A DNA stretch of 6,520 bases, taken from contig WQTY01000126.1 in NCBI GenBank assembly GCA_009786045.1, positions 1 through 6,520 of the forward strand, given 5' to 3'. Below are positions 1 through 5,390 of this stretch, piece after piece (position 1 is the stretch's first letter; each line of letters starts with the position of its first letter). Made by a program: the position numbers and the translations under genes. The notes beneath the pieces were generated by a model that saw nothing but the letters and a program-made list of their open reading frames with translations, was not told the origin of the DNA and did not search any database. Source of the DNA: Pseudomonadota bacterium (GTDB lineage: Bacteria; Myxococcota_A; Bradymonadia; UBA4248).

Positions 1-42
1 ATGGGCGCAGCCAAAGCCGCCCCCATACGCGTCTACCCCCTC

Positions 43-64
43 TGCGGGGGCAACTGCCCCCGCA
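43..64 (-). terminator. GC-rich hairpin after the operon, possible terminator
   Basis: A perfect 10-bp inverted repeat (TGCGGGGGCA and its complement) with a 2-nt spacer begins 36 nt beyond the last stop codon of the minus-strand operon. It would form a very stable hairpin in the transcript. There is no T tract after the stem in the direction of transcription: the next bases are G-rich. It therefore does not meet the strict definition of an intrinsic terminator. It could still end transcription, protect the 3' end, or only reflect the local runs of C5/G5. Confidence 0.4.
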
Positions 65-100
65 ACGCCCCCATACCACCTGACCACGCACACACTCCCC

Positions 101-664
101 TCACTGACAAGCCCCCACAAACTGCACATTCCAACTCACCCACACCGCACGGCGGCCACTGCGCGTCTCAAAAGGCAGCGAAAAATCTTCTCCCATAAAA
201 TACTGATTAAAAAACTTAAACTGATCATCCGCCAAAACCACATGAAACGAAATCACATGACCGTCTTTGATGGCTTCAGGATAAGTCTGGTGAGGCGAAC
301 ATGCCGTAAATTCATAGCTCAGCTGGTCGCGGGACTCCGGCAAAATCGTGCGCGGAACTGTCGCCGTAATCGGATTCGAAGAGATATTCGCTAACCGATA
401 GTCGATCACCATGCGATGGAAAAGCTCCTGATCAATGTTATCATCACCATAACCCGTCACAGTAAACTGCTGCCTCCCCTCGTTCACACTAAGATTCACT
501 GTGTACGTGCCCATGCGCGGATTAACGCCCCCCAAAGCATCAATATAGGGCAAAACATCCTCAGGCTCCGGATCCGGCTCAATGGGCGCCAGATAAAAAC
601 AACCCGACAGCAACGCCCCAAGCGCACTCAAAGCCACGCCTATCTTTGCCAAACCCTTCCTCAT
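101..664 (-). CDS. Small secreted lipoprotein of unknown function
   Basis: This 187-aa protein has a clear type II signal peptide: a basic start (MRKGLAK), a hydrophobic stretch to about residue 19, and the lipobox LSGC with the lipidated Cys at 22. Residue +2 is Phe, so outer-membrane anchoring is expected if a Lol system operates. After the Cys comes a Pro/Glu-rich linker (PIEPDPEPED, 27-36), then a domain with alternating hydrophobic residues that looks beta-rich and ends in a Trp-containing strand near the C terminus. Two further Cys, one mid-domain in TACSP and one at the penultimate position, could form a disulfide. I recognise no family. The start codon overlaps the stop of the sigma54 activator gene as ATGA (661-664), so translation is probably coupled. 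It is the last gene of the operon. Lipoprotein nature is seen in the sequence; no role is assigned. Confidence 0.88.
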   Translation of the reverse strand: MRKGLAKIGVALSALGALLSGCFYLAPIEPDPEPEDVLPYIDALGGVNPRMGTYTVNLSVNEGRQQFTVTGYGDDNIDQELFHRMVIDYRLANISSNPITATVPRTILPESRDQLSYEFTACSPHQTYPEAIKDGHVISFHVVLADDQFKFFNQYFMGEDFSLPFETRSGRRAVWVSWNVQFVGACQ

Positions 665-2448
665 CGCTCGTTTTCTTTCTCCAAATGGCGGAAAATCGTA
701 CGCGGATCAACGCCCAAATCTCGCGCCGCCTTTGTCCGGTTGCCATTATTCAGCTCCAGAATCTCGTTAATATACCGGCGCTGAAACTCCTCCTTAGCCT
801 CCGCAAGGGGAACCACTGCCCTGAGAACCTCTGGCATAAGATCAAGATCCTCTGGCCCAATCATCCCCCTCTCCGACAATATTAACCCCTTCTTCAGGCG
901 GTTCTCCAACTGGCGAATGTTGCCTGGCCACGTATACTTACGAACCGCAATCACCGCCTCCGGTGACAACACCTTTGGCGGCATGTTCAGATCTTTGGCA
1001 TAACGCTCAAGAAGATGCCCGGCAATGAGCAGCACGTCATCCCCACGCTCGCGAAGCGGCGGCAACTTAAGCGATATGACATTCAGACGATAGAAAAGAT
1101 CCTCCCTGAAACGCCCCTCCGAAACCTCCTGCTCAAGCCGTTTATTCGTCGCCGCAACGATCCGGATATCCACTTCCTCCGACACCCCGGCGCCAACCTT
1201 CATCACACGGCGCTCCTGCAACACTCGCAATAACTTCACCTGAAGCTCCTGCGGCATCTCCCCTATCTCATCCAAAAAAAGCGTCCCCCCATTGGCCTGC
1301 TGAAACTTCCCCGGCTTCGTCTGAATCGCCCCCGTAAAAGCACCGCGAACATGCCCAAAAAGCTCACTTTCAAGCAAACTTCCCGGTATCGCACCACAGT
1401 TGATATCAATAAATGGTCCCCTCGCACGATTGGAACGACGATGCAGCTCATGGGCTATCAGTTCCTTCCCCGTCCCTGTCTCACCCTCTATCAGCACCGT
1501 CACATCCGTTGCCGCAACCTTTTCAACCGTATGGAACACCTCGCGCATCGCAAAACAATTGCCAATGACATTCCCAAATTTCAACGCCTCCAGCTCTGAC
1601 TCCAGCGAACGATTGCGAATCGTCAAATCATCGACCAAAATAGCGTTTGCAAGAATGAGCGCTATCTGTGAACCAAAAATCTTTAAAACCTCCAGGTGCC
1701 TGGGCTGGAAAAGATTCACCACGTTGTCATTGCCAACATACACAATGCCTATTAAGCGGCCGCGATCCAGCAGCGGCAAGCACATAATGCTGCAAAGACG
1801 AAGGTTCACGACACTCAGCGACGCATTAAACTGACTGTCATGGAGCGCATCACTGACGATGAGCGGCTCCTTCATCTGCAAAACATGCTCAACGATCGAA
1901 TCCGAAATCTGTCCATGCGCATCCAGCAGCGTCTCCTGGTTAAGGTTGCGCGCTACCTTGACACTGGGCTTTCCATTCTCAATGATAATGAGAAAACCTT
2001 TGTCGGCACTCACCAGGTCGACCACATCATCCATGACATGATCCAAAAGCTCGCCGACCGTATAATCCTGAGACAAATCCCCTGCCAGCTTCCGAAGCAT
2101 CCGAAACGCCGACAGCACATCATCGTCCTCCGATGCAGACACCACCTTTGGCGACGCATCGTACAGCGAAAACTGTGCTTCTACCAAGCCAAGACGAAGC
2201 GCATCATGATGTGCCAGCAGCGACTTCTTCTTAATGCGCTTGCCATTCAGATAAACTTCCCCCCTGCGCGACACCGGCTCTATCTGAAAACCATCACCCT
2301 CCAAATAGATCACGGCATGCGCTGGCTCAATTTCAAAACCAACACAGCAAATGTCATTGTCCTCAGACGCACCAATCGTCGTGATCTTCTTATACAGCGC
2401 ATGTTCACGCTTTTCTCTGGTGAGGTGTTCGACAGACAAATGAGGCAT
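661..2448 (-). CDS. FHA-GAF-sigma54 AAA+ transcriptional activator with Fis HTH
   Basis: This 595-aa enhancer-binding protein should drive sigma54 holoenzyme to open promoters by ATP hydrolysis. Domains in order: an FHA-like domain (about 22-95), a GAF domain (about 115-275), a short helical linker, the AAA+ domain (about 292-520) and a Fis-type helix-turn-helix (about 560-591). All AAA+ motifs are intact: Walker A GETGTGKE (322-329), the sigma54-contacting loop GAFTGA (369-374), Walker B with FLDE (391-394), the arginine-finger region FREDLFYRLNV (447-457) and sensor II WPGNIRQLEN (507-516). The recognition region is NRTKAARDLGVDPRTIFRHL. This architecture is well known in myxobacteria, where the N-terminal modules sense phosphoproteins or small ligands. 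Here the FHA lacks the usual Arg and Ser ligand residues. An in-frame TTG at 2481 would add 11 residues, but the ATG at 2448 has a strong Shine-Dalgarno sequence and is preferred. Target promoters are not visible. Confidence 0.96.
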   Translation of the reverse strand: MPHLSVEHLTREKREHALYKKITTIGASEDNDICCVGFEIEPAHAVIYLEGDGFQIEPVSRRGEVYLNGKRIKKKSLLAHHDALRLGLVEAQFSLYDASPKVVSASEDDDVLSAFRMLRKLAGDLSQDYTVGELLDHVMDDVVDLVSADKGFLIIIENGKPSVKVARNLNQETLLDAHGQISDSIVEHVLQMKEPLIVSDALHDSQFNASLSVVNLRLCSIMCLPLLDRGRLIGIVYVGNDNVVNLFQPRHLEVLKIFGSQIALILANAILVDDLTIRNRSLESELEALKFGNVIGNCFAMREVFHTVEKVAATDVTVLIEGETGTGKELIAHELHRRSNRARGPFIDINCGAIPGSLLESELFGHVRGAFTGAIQTKPGKFQQANGGTLFLDEIGEMPQELQVKLLRVLQERRVMKVGAGVSEEVDIRIVAATNKRLEQEVSEGRFREDLFYRLNVISLKLPPLRERGDDVLLIAGHLLERYAKDLNMPPKVLSPEAVIAVRKYTWPGNIRQLENRLKKGLILSERGMIGPEDLDLMPEVLRAVVPLAEAKEEFQRRYINEILELNNGNRTKAARDLGVDPRTIFRHLEKENER

Positions 2449-2450
2449 GG

Positions 2451-2459
2451 CCCCTCCCT
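2451..2459 (-). promoter_or_regulatory. Ribosome binding site deciding the activator start
   Basis: The sequence AGGGAGGGG ends 2 nt before the ATG at 2448; its GGAGG core is 4 nt from the start codon, rather close but strong. It argues for translation from this ATG and not from the in-frame TTG at 2481, which has no comparable purine-rich site in front of it. Confidence 0.75.
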
Positions 2460-2489
2460 GAAAATAATGAGATAATGTCAAAAGTCAGT

Positions 2490-3428
2490 TTATGACTTCA
2501 GAAAGCTCAATGCAAACCGAACATCATCCCAGACCCTCGCCTTAAGCTGAGGATTGCGCAGTACCTCAACGGGATGGTGCGTTGCAACGGCAGGAACGCC
2601 CTCAAATCTCCCGGCTTTTCCCCTGGCCTGTATCAGACTCAGCCCGCTGCCAAACAGGGCACGATACGCTGTCTCGCCCCAAACGACAATGACCTTGGGT
2701 GAAATCAACCGAACTTCCTCACGAAGATACGACAAACAACACATCGCTATCTCATGATGCAAATGACGCGGCGGCACGCAGGCACACTTGATCGCATTTG
2801 TCATATATATCCTGTCTGATGACGCCTCGGGCTCAAGTGAAGCCATCGCCGAAACAATCTTGTCAAACAGCATCCCAGACTCGCCGGGCATGATACGGCC
2901 CTCATCCAACTCACAGGGATTACCACCGGCCGCCACAAACATGATCGAAGCATCGACAGGACCACGCCCAGACACGGTTCCCCGTCGAGCAGAGCCCAAC
3001 GCGCAAAGACGACAGGCGTCAAGATGTCCTTTCAGATCATCTAAAGCCCCCTGTCGGGCTTCCAGCGAGCATAAATCTACCTCTCCCGTCTGCTGAACCT
3101 GCATCCGGCGAAAATCCGCCAGTTTGGATAAAAAACCACTGCCAGAAACATCGCCATCTCCCGTCTGCCCGGCCAATGGCTTAACCCTCTGATCTGCCTC
3201 TTCCGACGATACCCCATGCCCGATCAAAGGCCTCGCCGCCTCAACGGCACAGACCACAACAGGGCTGGCTGCTGCTGCCATCACGGTACTGCCTTCGTTC
3301 AACACAGGACAAGCGTCCGCCCCAAGCTCTCGCTGATACTCCAGCCACCCCGCCAATGCACGCGACGCCTCCGAGAGCGCCTCCCCCAACAACATCCGCA
3401 CAGCCCGTGTCCCGTGTTCCATGTCCAT
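2490..3428 (-). CDS. Uracil-DNA glycosylase family 4-like FeS protein, divergent active site
   Basis: This 312-aa protein has a C-terminal domain of the family-4 uracil-DNA glycosylase fold (about 125-312), which in active members removes uracil from DNA. Visible landmarks are CRLC (139-142), TNAIKC (210-215) with a second Cys pair at 230-231, giving the four [4Fe-4S] ligands in family spacing, and THHPVEVLRNP (283-293), equivalent to the family's HP motif. The first motif, normally GE[AG]PG followed by PFVG, reads AAGGN (166-170) and later IMPG, so catalysis or specificity may be altered. Residues 1-125 are an Ala/Glu-rich, poorly conserved extension, seen also in other long bacterial members. 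The reading frame stays open to 3557, but the ATG at 3428 has GAGG 6 nt upstream and follows the acyl-CoA dehydrogenase stop by 8 nt. Family membership is solid; uracil excision activity is uncertain. Confidence 0.9.
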   Translation of the reverse strand: MDMEHGTRAVRMLLGEALSEASRALAGWLEYQRELGADACPVLNEGSTVMAAAASPVVVCAVEAARPLIGHGVSSEEADQRVKPLAGQTGDGDVSGSGFLSKLADFRRMQVQQTGEVDLCSLEARQGALDDLKGHLDACRLCALGSARRGTVSGRGPVDASIMFVAAGGNPCELDEGRIMPGESGMLFDKIVSAMASLEPEASSDRIYMTNAIKCACVPPRHLHHEIAMCCLSYLREEVRLISPKVIVVWGETAYRALFGSGLSLIQARGKAGRFEGVPAVATHHPVEVLRNPQLKARVWDDVRFALSFLKS

Positions 3429-3434
3429 CCCATT

Positions 3435-3438
3435 CCTC
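3435..3438 (-). promoter_or_regulatory. Ribosome binding site of the glycosylase gene, overlapping the upstream stop
   Basis: GAGG lies 6 nt before the ATG at 3428 and shares bases with the TGA stop (3437-3439) of the acyl-CoA dehydrogenase gene. This fixes the start well inside the longer open frame and suggests that ribosomes finishing the upstream gene help initiate this one. Confidence 0.65.
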
Positions 3439-4621
3439 ACTGGGCACGCCTGTGCGTCAATAAACGAGAAATATTCTTCTGCAATGCCTCGTTCGTGCCC
3501 CCCCCAATCGAAAGCAAAATGGCATCGCGATGCAATCGCTCTACAGCATAGCCACAACTATATCCGTTAGCACCCAACACCTGAATGGCGCAACGACTTA
3601 TCTCCTCTGCTGCCGTCGTACAAAAAAGCTTTACCGCATCGGCATCCAGAGAAGCCCTGCAGTGCCCATCCAAAATGTCTTCAAGCGTCGCATACAAAAA
3701 ACGCCTTCCCGCTCGCCACTTCGCGAACCCCTCCCCCAAATAGCGCTGGATCTGCCCAAACTCTGCTATCGGCCGACCAAAAGCACGGCGCGACGAAGCA
3801 TAATCGCACATGATATCCAAACACGCCTTCGCAATCCCACACGATTGCGCTGCCAGCGCTACCCGCTCAATGGCAAGGTTGCGCAGCATCGACGAAAGGT
3901 TGCGCAGCATCGACGAAACCCCGCCATGCAGGCGCCCTGCCAAAGCATCCTCAGGAACAAAACAATCGCGAAAACATAACATCCCCGTTGGACTGGATCG
4001 CATCCCCATCTTGGGCTCTGCCTCCCCCCTCTCCAACCCCGCGCAGGGATACTCCACAAGGAACAGGCTGATATCCCGACGACCCTCTCCTGTACGCGCA
4101 TAGACCAAAAATGCCTCTCCCACCGGGGCATTCGTAATCCACTGCTTCGTACCATTCAGCACAAAGCCCCCCTCACAGGGGACTGCCGTCGTTCGCATCG
4201 CCAGGATATCCGTGCCCGCATCAGGCTCCGTCATCGCCAGACCCGTTACCGGACGGCGGCGCAAAGTATCTGCATGCCGCTGCGGCATTTCCGCCCCCTC
4301 TGACGCCCAGGTCTCATACAGCTGATACGAAAACAGAACCTCCTGAGCAAGATAGCTCATTGCCATGCCAGGGTCGACCTCACTCATGGCTTCAATCGCC
4401 AGAATCGTCACCCCTATACCCAGACCAAGTCCGCCCAGAGAATCGGGCAATGCTATCCCCATCAACCCAAGATCGGTATCCATCCGCCGATATATGCACG
4501 GATCAAATCTGGCCTGTGCATCCCGTTCAGAGGCACCCTGTGCCAATACCGAATGTGACCAGGCACGCACGCTCTCCACCAGGGCTCTGTGCATGTCGTT
4601 GCTTTCAAAACGCGAAGACAT
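3437..4621 (-). CDS. Acyl-CoA dehydrogenase, isovaleryl/long-chain type active site
   Basis: This is a 394-aa FAD enzyme expected to oxidise an acyl-CoA to the 2,3-enoyl-CoA and pass electrons to electron-transfer flavoprotein. The family layout is complete: an N-terminal helical domain with LGLMGIALPDSLGGLGLG (51-68), the beta domain with the signature LAMTEPDAGTD (128-138) and LNGTKQWITNA (155-165), and the C-terminal helical domain with RRAFGRPIAEFGQIQ (278-292), QVLGANGY (347-354) and IGGGTNEA (372-379). The Glu of the medium- and short-chain enzymes (YEGT) is Gly here. Glu252 in LAIERVALA matches the position used by isovaleryl-CoA and long-chain enzymes and is the probable base. An exact 7-residue duplication (236-249) sits just before it. 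The open frame continues upstream to 4798, but the ATG at 4621 has a good ribosome binding site and gives the usual family length. The start overlaps the preceding lipoprotein gene by 17 nt. The substrate cannot be told from sequence. Confidence 0.94.
   Translation of the reverse strand: MSSRFESNDMHRALVESVRAWSHSVLAQGASERDAQARFDPCIYRRMDTDLGLMGIALPDSLGGLGLGIGVTILAIEAMSEVDPGMAMSYLAQEVLFSYQLYETWASEGAEMPQRHADTLRRRPVTGLAMTEPDAGTDILAMRTTAVPCEGGFVLNGTKQWITNAPVGEAFLVYARTGEGRRDISLFLVEYPCAGLERGEAEPKMGMRSSPTGMLCFRDCFVPEDALAGRLHGGVSSMLRNLSSMLRNLAIERVALAAQSCGIAKACLDIMCDYASSRRAFGRPIAEFGQIQRYLGEGFAKWRAGRRFLYATLEDILDGHCRASLDADAVKLFCTTAAEEISRCAIQVLGANGYSCGYAVERLHRDAILLSIGGGTNEALQKNISRLLTHRRAQ
3875..3916 (-). 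repeat. Exact 21-bp tandem duplication inside the acyl-CoA dehydrogenase gene
   Basis: Two identical 21-bp units stand head to tail (3875-3895 and 3896-3916), and the match continues for 2 nt beyond. Because 21 is a multiple of three the frame is kept, and the protein reads SSMLRNL twice (residues 236-249). Homologues of this family generally carry a single such segment before the ER.ALA helix, so one copy looks like an insertion. The perfect identity at DNA level points to a recent event or an assembly artefact. Confidence 0.95.
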
Positions 4622-5387
4622 CGATCTCTCCAGGCAACACCCGCTCAAAACGTGCCTCAAATATCGCTCCCAGTGCCGCCAGTGACGACTCCGAAAAACT
4701 CGGTGCCAGCGACACCTCAAGCACATTCTGACCAAATCGACGCACCCGAAGCGCTGCCGCCGCCTCTCGCTCAGAGGCAACTTCCGCCACATCCGCATCG
4801 CCCGACCACGTCCCCGTCGCTGTCAAAATCAATGACGCCTCGTCATGGCGCAGAACCACGTTCAGCCGCGATACAGGCATTTCATAAATCGCCAGGCTCT
4901 GTCCGCCGGATGAACGATAAAAACCCTGATACGTTTTGGGATTCGATATCAGAATCACCAGCGCCATCCCCTCTTCAATGGCATCGGCACGCTGCTGCGT
5001 GGCAAGAGAAAATGCCTCTCCGGCCTCTATCCCCTGCGATATAAGCGCATTGATCGCATGCCCGCGGCCCTGACGAAGCCAGCGCGACTGCGACAGCTCC
5101 AAAACCGAAAAGTCTTCCGCCTTCAAGACCTCTTCTGCCTCCGCCAAGGCTCGGGCCATCGCAGCCTCGCTGGCCCTGGAAGCCTGAACTCGATTTAATA
5201 TCTCACGGCGCACCTCGTGCTGACGCTGCTGTTCAAGGGGCGTGAGCGCTTCTTCGCCTGGCATAACCAGGGCGAGCTTCTCCTCATCCGTCATCTCCGA
5301 GACTGACTTCTGGCGTTCACACCCAAAAGACGACAGCGCCGCCGTCACACAGCACGCAAGCATAAGCCCGCAACACCCCCGTTTCAT
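4605..5387 (-). CDS. Putative lipoprotein with helical N-terminal half, unknown function
   Basis: This 260-aa protein begins MKRGCCG, has a short hydrophobic stretch, and reaches SSFGC with a Cys at 23. That is a plausible but imperfect lipobox, since -3 is Ser instead of the usual Leu; the additional Cys at 5, 6, 12 and 13 are unusual in a signal peptide. The stretch from about 47 to 140 is rich in Ala, Glu, Gln and Arg and looks helical, possibly a coiled coil. The second half (about 141-260) alternates hydrophobic and polar residues as in a mixed alpha/beta domain (MALVILISN, LNVVLRHDEASLILTATG). I recognise no family. Translation starts 3 nt after the stop of the upstream gene, and GGTGAG overlapping that stop serves as ribosome binding site. 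Its 3' end overlaps the acyl-CoA dehydrogenase start. A cell-envelope role is inferred only from the signal peptide. Confidence 0.82.
   Translation of the reverse strand: MKRGCCGLMLACCVTAALSSFGCERQKSVSEMTDEEKLALVMPGEEALTPLEQQRQHEVRREILNRVQASRASEAAMARALAEAEEVLKAEDFSVLELSQSRWLRQGRGHAINALISQGIEAGEAFSLATQQRADAIEEGMALVILISNPKTYQGFYRSSGGQSLAIYEMPVSRLNVVLRHDEASLILTATGTWSGDADVAEVASEREAAAALRVRRFGQNVLEVSLAPSFSESSLAALGAIFEARFERVLPGEIDVFAF
4626..4631 (-). promoter_or_regulatory. Ribosome binding site of the acyl-CoA dehydrogenase gene, inside the upstream gene
   Basis: GGAGAG lies 4 nt before the ATG at 4621 and is embedded in the last codons of the preceding lipoprotein gene. It supports the 394-aa start over the 59 additional Arg/Cys-rich residues that the open frame allows upstream. 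Confidence 0.7.
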
Positions 5388-5390
5388 AAC

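Noticed and set aside
1..198. Plus-strand 65-codon frame at the window start
   Set aside because: It overlaps the 3' end of the lipoprotein gene and the hairpin; composition is Pro/His-rich and typical of chance translation of C-rich DNA.
1840..2475. Long plus-strand open frame (211 codons) opposite the sigma54 activator gene
   Set aside because: It lies fully antisense to the FHA and GAF domains, whose protein is unmistakable, and its translation shows no domain, sensible composition or ribosome binding site.
2449..2489. Promoter in the 41-nt gap before the sigma54 activator, with a perfect TTGACA (2476-2481)
   Set aside because: No -10-like hexamer occurs 16-18 nt downstream, where the G-rich ribosome binding site lies instead; the AT-rich TTATTTT is only 11 nt away. 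An internal promoter is possible but not supported.
3429..3557. N-terminal extension of the glycosylase to 3557
   Set aside because: It lies within the conserved C-terminal region of the acyl-CoA dehydrogenase gene in another frame, and the ATG at 3428 is well placed after GAGG.
4622..4798. N-terminal extension of the acyl-CoA dehydrogenase to 4798
   Set aside because: The extra 59 residues are Arg/Cys/Trp-rich, unlike any acyl-CoA dehydrogenase, and overlap the lipoprotein gene; the ATG at 4621 has its own ribosome binding site.
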